Source: Vibrio crassostreae 9ZC13
Lineage (GTDB): Bacteria; Pseudomonadota; Gammaproteobacteria; Enterobacterales; Vibrionaceae
Length of the DNA stretch: 64,000 nt
Assembly (NCBI RefSeq): GCF_000272045.2
Contig: NZ_AJYZ02000041.1
Coordinates: forward strand, 578,247 to 642,246
Direction of reading: 5' to 3'
Shown: positions 34,622 through 43,399 of the stretch, piece after piece
How the letters are laid out: every line of letters begins with the position of its first letter
Numbering within the stretch: position 1 is the first letter of the stretch
Translations under genes and position numbers: made by a program
The notes under the pieces: model-generated
What the model saw: only the letters and a program-made list of their open reading frames with translations
What the model was told of the DNA's origin: nothing
The model's database searches: none

Positions 34622-34661
34622 AAAAAGCGGCGAGATAATTCAATTATCTCGCCGCTTTTTA
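34622..34661 (+). terminator. Rho-independent terminator of fadR
   Basis: AAAAAGCGGCGAGATAATT pairs with the mirrored AATTATCTCGCCGCTTTTT: a near-perfect 18-19 bp stem with a T tract, about 55 bp after fadR. Confidence 0.93.
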
Positions 34662-34763
34662 TTTATCTGTCGTTACTAGAAAATTATCAGTGGGTCAGTT
34701 ACTTACCTATGACGAGTAATTTATCTATGTGTAGCAACTTAAAATTTATCTAGGAGTAGTAAC

Positions 34764-35243
34764 TTAACCCGCAAACTCTTCTGAGTCTGGACGGTTGGTA
34801 AATTGCACACCGTTTAGAAAATCGCAAAGTAGTTGGTCTTCACACACTTTGTAGTTTTTGTTTTCTGGCTTGCGGAAGTAAGCGCCGATTTCGTACTTGC
34901 TCAAGCTAATGCCAACCACTTCTAGTACGTCCAAAACATCTTCTGCTTTCATGTTTAATGCGATACGAAGCTTCATGAAGATCATGTTGTTCGTCAGTGC
35001 AACTTCAGGTTTAGGTTGCTCGCCTTCTTTTTTGCCACGCTTAAGGTTGATGAAACCATTTAGGAATACCGCCAACTCTTTATCTTTCATCTTAGAGCAT
35101 GACTTGTCGTTGTCATCTTTTAGCCAGTTAATCACTTGGTCATGAGCAACAGTCACATCAGCTTGTTCGATAGCTTTGATGATTTGTGCATTTTTAAGGT
35201 TTAGTGCGTGTTGAATACGACGCAAGATTTCGTTGTTAGTCAC
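34764..35243 (-). CDS. yehS: YehS, DUF1456 family protein
   Basis: 159-residue cytoplasmic protein made of two similar DUF1456 repeats: MTNNEILRRIQHALNLKNAQ at the N-terminus and NNMIFMKLRIALNMKAEDV from about residue 84, each followed by an (A/C)DFLNG or AVFLNG element. It matches E. coli YehS in length and pattern. No function is established. Confidence 0.9.
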   Translation of the reverse strand: MTNNEILRRIQHALNLKNAQIIKAIEQADVTVAHDQVINWLKDDNDKSCSKMKDKELAVFLNGFINLKRGKKEGEQPKPEVALTNNMIFMKLRIALNMKAEDVLDVLEVVGISLSKYEIGAYFRKPENKNYKVCEDQLLCDFLNGVQFTNRPDSEEFAG

Positions 35244-35374
35244 TGGGGATTCCTAAAAAGGGTTTTAGAGTAAAGAGGTGTTGGTTTAGCCTATTTTTGT
35301 CGACGAACCAATTTCTACTCTACATAGCATAGTTGACGGCGACTCTAACAGAGAACGCTAATTTTCGGTAGATA

Positions 35375-35430
35375 TAAAAAATCCCCAATGCTGATTAACT
35401 CTTTCAAGTCAAAAATGCATTAGGGATTTA
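35375..35430 (-). terminator. Rho-independent terminator of metG
   Basis: On the minus strand AAATCCC.AATGC and GCATT.GGGATTT form a stem around a 25-nt loop, followed by TTTTTT, 35 bp after the metG stop. Confidence 0.8.
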
Positions 35431-35464
35431 GTGATGGGTGCTTGTTATCTGACTGGAGTCAGAA

Positions 35465-37525
35465 TTACATTACACGCATACCAGGTTGAGCACCTTCGTG
35501 TGGCTCAAGGATCCATAGGTCGCTGCCGCCAGGGCCCGCTGCTAGGATCATGCCTTCAGACATACCAAACTTCATCTTACGAGGTTTTAGGTTTGCTACC
35601 ATTACAGTTAGCTTGCCTTCTAGCTCTTCAGGTTTGTATGCTGATTTGATACCAGAGAATACTTGGCGAGTCTCACCACCGATGTCTAGTTGGAACTTCA
35701 GTAGTTTGTTCGCTTTTGGTACTTCTTCACAAGAGATGATACGAGCGATACGCATGTCTACTGCTGCAAAGGCATCGAACTCAATCTCGTCTGCGATTGG
35801 CTCTTTGTCTAGCTCAGTTTGGCTTGCTTGCTCTTTTTCAGCTTCTGCTTTTTCTTTCGCTGCTGCTTCAGCGGCTGCATCTTCTTTAGAAGACTCAACC
35901 ATTGCTTCCACTTTCTTAGGGTCAATGCGGTTGAATAGCGCTTTGAACTTAGTGATCTCGTGATCAGTTAGCGGAGTAGCAATCGCTTCCCACGTTAGCT
36001 CTTCGTTTAGGAAAGCTTCAGTGCGAGCTGCAAGCTCTGGCATCACTGGTTTCAGGTAAGCCATCAGTACGCGGAATAGGTTAATACCTACAGAAGAAAC
36101 TTGTTGAAGCTCAGCTTCTTTGCCTTCTTCTTTTGCAAGAACCCAAGGTGCTTTTTCGTCGATGTACTGGTTAGCTTTATCCGCTAGTGCAGTGATTTCA
36201 CGGATAGCACGGCTGAATTCACGAGTTTCGTATAGCTCACCGATACGCTCAGCAGCAGCAACGAATTCGTTGTATAGCTCAGGCTCTGCAAATTCAGCAG
36301 CTAGCTTGCCTTCAAAACGCTTAGTAATGAAGCCAGCGTTACGAGAAGCTAGGTTAACAATCTTGTTTACTACGTCAGCGTTTACACGTTGAGTGAAGTC
36401 TTCAAGGTTAAGATCTAAGTCATCGATGCGGCTGTTTAGTTTCGCAGCGTAGTAGTAACGTAGACACTCAGGGTCTAGGTGGTTTAGGTACGTGCTTGCT
36501 TTGATGAATGTGCCTTTCGACTTAGACATCTTCGCACCGTTCACTGTTACGTAGCCGTGTACGAATACGTTGTTTGGCTTACGGAAACCTGCGCCGTCTA
36601 GCATTGCTGGCCAGAATAGGCTGTGGAAGTAAACAATGTCTTTACCGATGAAGTGGTAAAGCTCAGTTGTGCTGTCTTTCTTCCAGTATTCATCGAAGTT
36701 TAGATCGTCACGTTTGTCACATAGGTTCTTGAAAGAAGCCATGTAGCCAACAGGTGCGTCTAGCCATACGTAGAAGAACTTGTCTTTTTCGCCTGGGATT
36801 TCAAAGCCGAAGTAAGGTGCATCACGTGAGATATCCCACTGTTGCAGACCAGACTCAAACCATTCCTGCATTTTGTTTGCAGTTTCATTCTGTAGAGAGC
36901 CAGAACGAGTCCACTCTTTAAGCATGCTTTCGAACTGAGGTAGGTCGAAGAAGAAGTGCTCAGAGTCTTTCATTACTGGAGTTGCGCCAGAAACCGCTGA
37001 TTTAGGGTTAATTAGCTCAGTTGGGCTGTATGTCTCACCACAGTTATCACAGTTATCACCATACTGGTCTTCTGACTTACACTTAGGGCAAGTACCTTTT
37101 ACGAAGCGGTCTGGTAGGAACATCTCTTTCTCAGGATCGAAAAGCTGAGAAATAGTGCGGCTAGAAATGAAGCCGTTCTTTTTAAGTTCTAAGTAGATGT
37201 GAGAAGCCAGTTCACGGTTCTCTTCGCTGTGTGTGCTGTGGTAGTTATCAAAGCTGATATCAAAGCCAGCGAAGTCTTTTTGGTGCTCTTCACTAACAGC
37301 AGCGATCATCTCTTCTGGCGTGATACCCATCTGTTGAGCTTTAAGCATAATTGGCGTGCCGTGAGCATCGTCAGCACAGATGAAGTTTACAGTGTTGCCA
37401 CGTAGACGCTGGTATCGAACCCAGATATCAGCTTGGATATGCTCAAGCATATGGCCAAGGTGAATAGAGCCGTTAGCGTACGGAAGCGCACAAGTTACCA
37501 AAAGTTGTCTTGGATCAGTTGCCAT
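35465..37525 (-). CDS. metG: MetG, methionyl-tRNA synthetase
   Basis: Charges tRNA-Met and initiator tRNA. The 686-residue class I synthetase has HLGH at 22-25 (HIGH motif), a zinc knuckle CPKCKSEDQYGDNCDNCG around residues 146-163, and KMSKS near residue 333. A C-terminal tRNA-binding dimerisation domain (last 110 residues, VDMRIARIISCEEVPKANKL) follows. An Ala/Glu/Lys-rich linker near residues 545-575 joins it. It is divergent from mrp. Confidence 0.98.
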   Translation of the reverse strand: MATDPRQLLVTCALPYANGSIHLGHMLEHIQADIWVRYQRLRGNTVNFICADDAHGTPIMLKAQQMGITPEEMIAAVSEEHQKDFAGFDISFDNYHSTHSEENRELASHIYLELKKNGFISSRTISQLFDPEKEMFLPDRFVKGTCPKCKSEDQYGDNCDNCGETYSPTELINPKSAVSGATPVMKDSEHFFFDLPQFESMLKEWTRSGSLQNETANKMQEWFESGLQQWDISRDAPYFGFEIPGEKDKFFYVWLDAPVGYMASFKNLCDKRDDLNFDEYWKKDSTTELYHFIGKDIVYFHSLFWPAMLDGAGFRKPNNVFVHGYVTVNGAKMSKSKGTFIKASTYLNHLDPECLRYYYAAKLNSRIDDLDLNLEDFTQRVNADVVNKIVNLASRNAGFITKRFEGKLAAEFAEPELYNEFVAAAERIGELYETREFSRAIREITALADKANQYIDEKAPWVLAKEEGKEAELQQVSSVGINLFRVLMAYLKPVMPELAARTEAFLNEELTWEAIATPLTDHEITKFKALFNRIDPKKVEAMVESSKEDAAAEAAAKEKAEAEKEQASQTELDKEPIADEIEFDAFAAVDMRIARIISCEEVPKANKLLKFQLDIGGETRQVFSGIKSAYKPEELEGKLTVMVANLKPRKMKFGMSEGMILAAGPGGSDLWILEPHEGAQPGMRVM

Positions 37526-37682
37526 ACTTAATAATTCGCTTTTTTGATAGGTATAAATTTGAGAGGTAATACTACTTTATAACGTGTGATACGCCAAGGT
37601 ATCAGACTAAGGATTCCCCTAGTTTTTTAGGGGTTCAGTCTTCATCTCGTGGGTGATAGCATAAATAAAAAAAGGAGTCCCA

Positions 37683-38759
37683 ATGCGTAACTTTACTTCT
37701 AAGCAAGATTTCTGTTCATGGTTGAATGAGTTCGAGTCACCAATCCTCATCCCAGAGTGGGCGCTACACCAAAATATTGTATCGGTTGATCCGCGTGGAT
37801 CATTTGTTATCACCTTACCTTTTGCCGCTAATCAGCTTGCGGTTGAATTGGAACAGTGGATTCACTCTCAGATTGAACAACAGCTTGTTAGCGCTTTTCA
37901 GTTTGAAGTGAAGGTGAAGCCGTCTGCGTTAGAAACCACGGTTGCGACACCATTGAAGGGGGTGAAGAACATCATCGCCGTGACATCTGCAAAGGGTGGG
38001 GTGGGTAAATCGACCACTTCAGTCAACCTTGCTTTGGCTTTATCTAAGTCTGGTTCAAAAGTGGGTTTGTTGGATGCGGATATCTATGGTCCTTCTGTAC
38101 CTATGATGCTTGGCCAATTAGATGCGAAACCAGAAGTCCAGAATAACAAGTGGATGATGCCAATCGAAGCGCACGGTATTTTCACTCACTCTATCGGTTA
38201 TCTTGTGTCGAAAGATGACGCTGCGATTTGGCGCGGTCCAATGGCGGCCAAGGCTTTAGGTCAGCTTGTTAACGAAACCGTATGGCCAGAGTTGGATTAT
38301 CTAGTTATTGATATGCCACCGGGCACGGGCGATATTCAGCTGACGTTATCGCAACAGATCCCAGTGACCGGGGCTGTAGTGGTGACCACTCCTCAAGATT
38401 TGGCGCTAGCGGATGCACGTAAAGGCGTAGCGATGTTTGATAAGGTGAGTGTGCCAGTCGCAGGCTTAGTTGAAAACATGAGCTATCATATTTGTAGTCA
38501 CTGTGGTGAGAAAGAGCATATCTTTGGTGTTGGTGGTGCCGAAGCTATGTCAGAAGAGTTTTACCTCGATATTTTGGCACAGATCCCTCTTCATATTGAT
38601 GTGCGAGAAGATATCGATGCAGGTTGCCCGACGGTGATTCGTCGTCCAGATAGTGAACATACACGTCACTACTTAGAGCTTGCAGAGAATGTGGCTGCGA
38701 AGATGTTCTGGACCGGCAAGGCGAGACCAGAAGCGATTAACTTCTCTATGGTTGAATAA
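37683..38759 (+). CDS. apbC: Mrp/ApbC, iron-sulfur cluster carrier ATPase
   Basis: P-loop ATPase of the Mrp/Nbp35 family that binds and transfers Fe-S clusters. The 358-residue protein has an N-terminal DUF59-like region (about 1-80), the deviant Walker A AKGGVGKST at 103-111, DMPPGTGDIQLT and a C-terminal CxxC (CSHC) that binds the bridging cluster. Its last 14 bases including the stop are repeated directly downstream. It is divergent from metG, as in E. coli. Confidence 0.95.
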   Translation: MRNFTSKQDFCSWLNEFESPILIPEWALHQNIVSVDPRGSFVITLPFAANQLAVELEQWIHSQIEQQLVSAFQFEVKVKPSALETTVATPLKGVKNIIAVTSAKGGVGKSTTSVNLALALSKSGSKVGLLDADIYGPSVPMMLGQLDAKPEVQNNKWMMPIEAHGIFTHSIGYLVSKDDAAIWRGPMAAKALGQLVNETVWPELDYLVIDMPPGTGDIQLTLSQQIPVTGAVVVTTPQDLALADARKGVAMFDKVSVPVAGLVENMSYHICSHCGEKEHIFGVGGAEAMSEEFYLDILAQIPLHIDVREDIDAGCPTVIRRPDSEHTRHYLELAENVAAKMFWTGKARPEAINFSMVE

Positions 38760-38782
38760 CGAATCTATGGTTGAATAGCGCA
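38745..38782 (+). repeat. 19-bp tandem duplication across the apbC stop codon
   Basis: TCTATGGTTGAATAACGAA is followed at once by TCTATGGTTGAATAGCGCA (17 of 19 identical). The second copy places another stop-like TAG after the real TAA, though in a different frame. Confidence 0.85.
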
Positions 38783-38888
38783 AGTTAATCACAAAGTCGT
38801 TTAAATATAGTTTGGATTAGATAAACAGCGGTGGATTTAAGTCAATATCCATTGGGCTTGTGCAAATAGTTGTAGGCAAGTTATTTGA

Positions 38889-38904
38889 AAGCAAACGATT
38901 GCAT
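38889..38904. promoter_or_regulatory. PurR/CytR-like operator upstream of udk
   Basis: AAGCAAACGATTGCAT agrees with every fixed position of the PurR consensus ANGCAANCGNTTNCNT. It also contains GATTGCAT, close to the CytR half-site GTTGCAT. It lies 132 bp before the udk start. Either LacI-family nucleoside regulator would make sense for a uridine salvage gene. Confidence 0.55.
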
Positions 38905-39035
38905 TCATTAAATGCATTGATATCATCAATTTGACTGCAATTAGCTAAAATGGCGACTAGAATCTATGTGCTTTAGCCCCTATAATCAGGCGGTTTATCT
39001 CTTCCCACCACCAAACCATATCGGGTGCAAAATTA

Positions 39036-39677
39036 ATGTCTGATAATAATCAATGTGTCATCGTAGGTATCGCTGGCGCTTCAGCTTCAGGAAAAAGTCT
39101 GATTGCTAGTACAATTTATAATGAATTGCGCGAAAAAGTAGGCGACCATCAAATTGGTGTTATCACGGAAGATTGCTATTACAGCGACCAAAGCCACTTG
39201 AGTATGGAAGAGCGTGTTAAAACTAACTACGATCACCCAAATGCACTAGATCATGATCTTTTATGTGAACATCTACAGCAGCTAATGAGTGGCAACGCCG
39301 TAGAAGTTCCTGAATACAGCTACACAGAGCACACACGTACTTCTGAAACGACTACACTTACTCCAAAGAAAGTGATCATTTTAGAGGGTATTCTGCTTCT
39401 AACAGACCCGCGTCTTCGTAAACTAATGCACGCAAGTGTGTTTATGGATACACCATTAGACATCTGTCTATTACGCCGTGTTAAGCGTGATGTAGAAGAG
39501 CGTGGTCGTACAATGGACACTGTACTTAAGCAATACCAAGAAACAGTACGTCCAATGTTCATGCAGTTTATCGAGCCTTCAAAACAACATGCAGACATCA
39601 TCGTTCCTCGTGGTGGTAAAAATCGTATTGCGATTGATGTGCTAAAAGCGCACATTGCGAAGTTGTTGAAGTCTTAA
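39036..39677 (+). CDS. udk: Udk, uridine kinase
   Basis: Phosphorylates uridine and cytidine to UMP and CMP with ATP or GTP in pyrimidine salvage. The 213-residue P-loop kinase has Walker A GASASGKS at 14-21, the DCYYSDQ nucleoside-binding segment, YDHPNALDHDLL and the RRVKRDVEERGR lid. It is a single gene with a TATAAT-like -10 near 38981. Confidence 0.97.
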   Translation: MSDNNQCVIVGIAGASASGKSLIASTIYNELREKVGDHQIGVITEDCYYSDQSHLSMEERVKTNYDHPNALDHDLLCEHLQQLMSGNAVEVPEYSYTEHTRTSETTTLTPKKVIILEGILLLTDPRLRKLMHASVFMDTPLDICLLRRVKRDVEERGRTMDTVLKQYQETVRPMFMQFIEPSKQHADIIVPRGGKNRIAIDVLKAHIAKLLKS

Positions 39678-39777
39678 TCGAATAAAATTTTGCCTAAGTG
39701 ACTCACTTAGCTTTATTTTTTACCGAATCAGTGGCACTTTTATAGTGCCACTTTCTTTTGGAATCTAAGCAAGGAAT

Positions 39778-41922
39778 ATGCGGATGAAGAAACTACTCAT
39801 TTTCATAGCTGTACCAGTGTTTGTTGTCGTTGCAGCAATTCTGGCACTAGTGCTGTTAGTGAATCCCAACCAATTTAAGCCATTAATTGTCGAACAAGCC
39901 CAAAAACACACAGGCCTAGAGCTAGTGATCGAGGGTGATATCAGCTGGCAATTCTTCCCATCCATTGGCTTTGAACTTGGTCAAACTGAATTACGCAACC
40001 CTGAAGGTTTTACGCAACCTAACCTATTTAAGGTTGATACCGTTGGCGTTGACGTTTCGGTTACTCCGCTATTTAGCAACCAACTAGAGATCGGCAACAT
40101 TACTCTAGATGGTGCAGAATTCTATTTAGAAACGCTTAAAGATGGACGCAAGAACATTGATACACTAACGCAAGCGTCAGCGCCTCAAGAATCTGAGCCT
40201 GCAGCAGGCACAAGTTCTGAATCAGCGCTTGCCCCTCAAGAGCAAACTACCACAGACGCATCGGGTTGGACGATCAACCTTGCAGGCGTAACTGTATCAA
40301 ACGCATTGTTTGAAATGGACGACAAGCAAGCGGGTTCATTCACTAAGCTATACGATGTGTCTTTGAATCTTTCTGAGTTTGCCGTTGATACATGGACAAC
40401 CGCGACATTTGCGGCTTCTGGTGAGAACAATCAACAGAAGTTCTCTGCACAAGGCAGTGCAGAATTCAAATTAGCTGAAGGCTTTGCAAGTTACGCACTT
40501 CGTAATATCGACTTAAACGCTAAGTTCAATGATCCAGCGACGTCGATTGAGTCAGCAAAAATTGGCTTGAATACGTTTGAGTTCGATAAGGTAAACCAAC
40601 TGACTTACGCTGTAATCGGTAATGCAGCTGGCCTTGACCTTGATCTTAAAGGTGGCGGTGAACTTACTGTTGATAGCGCGATTTCAAAAGTAACGCTGAA
40701 CAAGTTAACGTTAGACTCAACATTCAAAGGCGACACGCTTCCTCAGTCTCCAATGAAAGTCGACATGCTGTCTGACTTAAGCTTCGATCTTAACAAGAGC
40801 CACCTGAGCTTTGTGTTAGAGAAGCTACAAGCTAACGCTATTGCATTAGACGGTAAAGCAGACGTAATCCTATCTGAAATACCAAAGGTTCGTTTCTCTC
40901 TTCATAGCCTGAATATTGATTTAGATGAATTCTTAGGCTTAGGCAATACAACAGAAACAGCGAGCACAGCGCCTTCTGGTTCTGCTGGTGGTTCAACGTC
41001 AAGTTCTGGTAGTTCAGATCCAGCTAAAGAAGTGGAACCTGATCTGTCGGCTCTGAAAACGTTAGACGTGAAAGGTGACATCACGATTGATAAGTTCAAG
41101 GCGAACAACGCGAAGATGCAGAATGTTAAAACCGCATTTTCGGTTAACCGTGGTATCGCAGAGCTAACCTCATTCACCTCGAATCTTTACCAAGGTTCTA
41201 TTTCTGCTACTGCAAAGTTAGACGCTCGTAAAACACCGGCGACTTACACGGCTAAGAAGAAAATCAAAGGCGTGAAAGTACAGCCGTTACTGGTTGATGT
41301 TGCAGATAACGATATGCTGGAAGGTACCGGTAATATTGATGTCAACGTGAAAGGTAAGAGTCTGACTCCGACGGGTATCAAGAAGAACCTAGTCGGTACT
41401 ATCGTGATTAACTTTGAAGATGGTGCAGTTAACGGCATCAACGTAGCTCAACTGATTCGAGAAAACTACGCTAAGATCAAGGGCGAGAAAGTTGAAAGCA
41501 CAAATGAAGCTCAAAAAACGGACTTCAGTGCAATGAAAGCGACGCTGAAAGTGGATAAAGGTTGGGTTTCAACTAACGACTTATCAGCACAGTCGCCACT
41601 GTTACGTGTGACAGGTCAAGGTAAAGCAAACTTCATCAATGAAACGGTCGACTTCCTTGTGCGTACATCAATTGTGGGTTCACTTGAAGGTCAGGGCGGT
41701 AAGAGCATCGACGACCTGAAAGATGTGACTATCCCAATTAAGGTAACAGGTCAGTGGGCAGCCCCGAAATTTGCACTTGTTTTTGATGATGTATTGAAAC
41801 AGAAAGCACAGAAAGAAATTGATCGTGGTTTAGAAAAGTTAGACGAAAAGTACGGTGACAAGATCAAAGATGAGAAAACAAGAGACGCAGTAAACGGTCT
41901 ACTAAAAGGTTTGTTTAACTAG
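39778..41922 (+). CDS. asmA: AsmA family protein
   Basis: 714-residue inner-membrane-anchored periplasmic protein. It has a short cytoplasmic start, one membrane segment (about 5-28), then the AsmA N-terminal domain (VNPNQFKPLIVEQAQKHTGL) and a long beta-rich region ending in the AsmA-like C-terminal domain (GTGNIDVNVKGKSLTPTGIK). A low-complexity Ser/Gly linker lies at about residues 400-415. AsmA-type proteins are related to VPS13-like lipid-transfer proteins and affect outer-membrane assembly and phospholipid transport. Met3 (39784) has better ribosome-binding spacing from AAGGA than the first ATG, so the start is uncertain by two codons. Confidence 0.92.
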   Translation: MRMKKLLIFIAVPVFVVVAAILALVLLVNPNQFKPLIVEQAQKHTGLELVIEGDISWQFFPSIGFELGQTELRNPEGFTQPNLFKVDTVGVDVSVTPLFSNQLEIGNITLDGAEFYLETLKDGRKNIDTLTQASAPQESEPAAGTSSESALAPQEQTTTDASGWTINLAGVTVSNALFEMDDKQAGSFTKLYDVSLNLSEFAVDTWTTATFAASGENNQQKFSAQGSAEFKLAEGFASYALRNIDLNAKFNDPATSIESAKIGLNTFEFDKVNQLTYAVIGNAAGLDLDLKGGGELTVDSAISKVTLNKLTLDSTFKGDTLPQSPMKVDMLSDLSFDLNKSHLSFVLEKLQANAIALDGKADVILSEIPKVRFSLHSLNIDLDEFLGLGNTTETASTAPSGSAGGSTSSSGSSDPAKEVEPDLSALKTLDVKGDITIDKFKANNAKMQNVKTAFSVNRGIAELTSFTSNLYQGSISATAKLDARKTPATYTAKKKIKGVKVQPLLVDVADNDMLEGTGNIDVNVKGKSLTPTGIKKNLVGTIVINFEDGAVNGINVAQLIRENYAKIKGEKVESTNEAQKTDFSAMKATLKVDKGWVSTNDLSAQSPLLRVTGQGKANFINETVDFLVRTSIVGSLEGQGGKSIDDLKDVTIPIKVTGQWAAPKFALVFDDVLKQKAQKEIDRGLEKLDEKYGDKIKDEKTRDAVNGLLKGLFN

Positions 41923-41946
41923 TCTTCATCTCATTTAAAAATGAAC

Positions 41947-41985
41947 AAAGCGCCACTCCTGTTGTAGGAATGGCGCTTTTTATTT
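41947..41985 (+). terminator. Rho-independent terminator of asmA
   Basis: AAAGCGCCA.TCCT and AGGA.TGGCGCTTT form a stem with a T-rich tail, 25 bp after asmA. Confidence 0.88.
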
Positions 41986-42005
41986 TTGGCTCGATAATAC
42001 TCAAG

Positions 42006-42133
42006 AGAGATTCCCTATGACACTCGTCCCTCGCTCTAGGGAATGACGATAGGCCGTCGTCCTTTGTTCAAGAGCGTAACGGCCTAGTGGTCGTCATCCT
42101 CGAGAGGGAAGAATGACCGAGTCGGGGATCTCT
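42006..42133. repeat. Palindromic intergenic repeat, copy 1 (between asmA and cobO)
   Basis: The edges read AGAGATTCCC and GGGGATCTCT, an imperfect inverted repeat. Inside are further short palindromes including TCTAGGGAATGACG and CGTCATCCTCGAGAGG. No ORF is supported. A related element lies at 50045-50183. Confidence 0.65.
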
Positions 42134-42145
42134 GGTTGAAGGTGA

Positions 42146-42751
42146 TTACCAGTCAACGCCTTGTAGCGCTTTAACACCAGATTCAAAAGCGTGTTTCACA
42201 TTGCGAACTTCAGATACTGTATCTGCTATCTCAGTAAGAGTACGGTGCGCGCCACGACCTGTAATGATGACAGACTGCATCTTCGGGCGGTTATTCAACG
42301 CCTCAACCACTTCATCGAGTTCGATGTAACCGTAGCTAACCATGTAAGTCAGTTCATCAAACAGAATCACATCGATCGACTCATCAGCCAGCATGCGTTG
42401 GCACTCTTTCCATACACGCTGCGCAGCTTCAATATCTTGCGCTTTGTTCTGAGTTTCCCAAGTAAAGCCTGTGCCCATGACTTGGAACTCGACATCAAGC
42501 TTTTGCAGAACGTTTTTTTCGCCGTTATCCCAGGTACCTTTAACAAACTGAGCAACGGCGCATTTCTTACCATGACCAACTGCACGTGTAATCGTACCAA
42601 AACCGGATGTTGATTTACCTTTACCGTTACCCGTGATGACCAGCAATAGGCCTTTTACTTCTTGTGCTGCAGCGACACGTGCATCGACTTGTTCTTTTAC
42701 TTTCTGTTGTCTTGCTTTGTGGCGTTGTTCTTTGTTGTCTTCAGTCGACAT
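42146..42751 (-). CDS. cobO: CobO/BtuR, corrinoid adenosyltransferase
   Basis: Transfers the adenosyl group of ATP to cob(I)alamin or cobinamide, giving the coenzyme B12 form. The 201-residue protein has the P-loop GNGKGKST at 41-48 and motifs VAQFVKGTW and DVILFDELTYM. I chose ATG 42751-42749 (MSTEDNKEQRHKARQ); an upstream in-frame start at 42814 is in a poorly conserved extension. Vibrios typically salvage corrinoids. Confidence 0.94.
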   Translation of the reverse strand: MSTEDNKEQRHKARQQKVKEQVDARVAAAQEVKGLLLVITGNGKGKSTSGFGTITRAVGHGKKCAVAQFVKGTWDNGEKNVLQKLDVEFQVMGTGFTWETQNKAQDIEAAQRVWKECQRMLADESIDVILFDELTYMVSYGYIELDEVVEALNNRPKMQSVIITGRGAHRTLTEIADTVSEVRNVKHAFESGVKALQGVDW

Positions 42752-42835
42752 AACAAATCCTTTTAAGTTGTGATTGCGTCTATCATAGCCTAACTTAACG
42801 ATAGCAAAAACCATCGGAAGAACAGGTGATTAGGG

Positions 42836-43285
42836 ATGAAAAAGATACTCGTAGTTTGTATGGGGAATATTTGCCGCTCGCCAACAGGTGAAGCGGTGCT
42901 AAGGAAGAAAGCGCAACAGCTGGATATTGATGTTGTGGTCGACTCTGCGGGGACGATTGGTTTTCATCAAGGCAACCCGCCAGACTCGCGATCCAAATCT
43001 GCAGGAGAGAAGCGAGGCTACAGCTTTAAGGGGATTACTTCTCGTAAAGTGGTTGATAATGACTTCGAAGAATTTGACCTGATACTCGCGGCAGATAGAG
43101 CCAATTTAGACGACTTAATGAGCCAGTGTCCAGCTCACTTCCAATACAAGCTTGCGTTATTTTTAAGCTTTGGAGAGTCACAATATCAAGAGATCCCCGA
43201 TCCGTATTATGGTGAGGGAAATGGTTTTGAATTGGTGTTGGATTTAATCGAAGAGTCTAGCGAAGCGATACTGCGTTCGATGTAG
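42836..43285 (+). CDS. Low-molecular-weight protein tyrosine phosphatase family protein
   Basis: 149-residue phosphatase with the N-terminal P-loop CMGNICRSP (nucleophile Cys8, Arg14) and the general acid Asp122 in PDPYYG. In other bacteria Wzb-type homologues dephosphorylate capsule tyrosine kinases, but no kinase or polysaccharide gene is adjacent here. The substrate is unknown. Confidence 0.9.
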   Translation: MKKILVVCMGNICRSPTGEAVLRKKAQQLDIDVVVDSAGTIGFHQGNPPDSRSKSAGEKRGYSFKGITSRKVVDNDFEEFDLILAADRANLDDLMSQCPAHFQYKLALFLSFGESQYQEIPDPYYGEGNGFELVLDLIEESSEAILRSM

Positions 43286-43340
43286 TGTAGGAACAATGTA
43301 CGTCGTTTTGTTATCAGCGTAAGGGCTGACCGATAGGTAT

Positions 43341-43370
43341 AAAAAAGGCCGACATTGAATGTCGGCCTCT
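43341..43370 (-). terminator. Rho-independent terminator of the SulP gene
   Basis: AGGCCGACATT-GA-ATGTCGGCCT: a perfect 10-bp stem; the T6 tract lies on the minus-strand side. It may also end the convergent phosphatase transcript. Confidence 0.9.
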
Positions 43371-43399
43371 CTAAATCTAACTTAAAGCTACAGCTAAGA

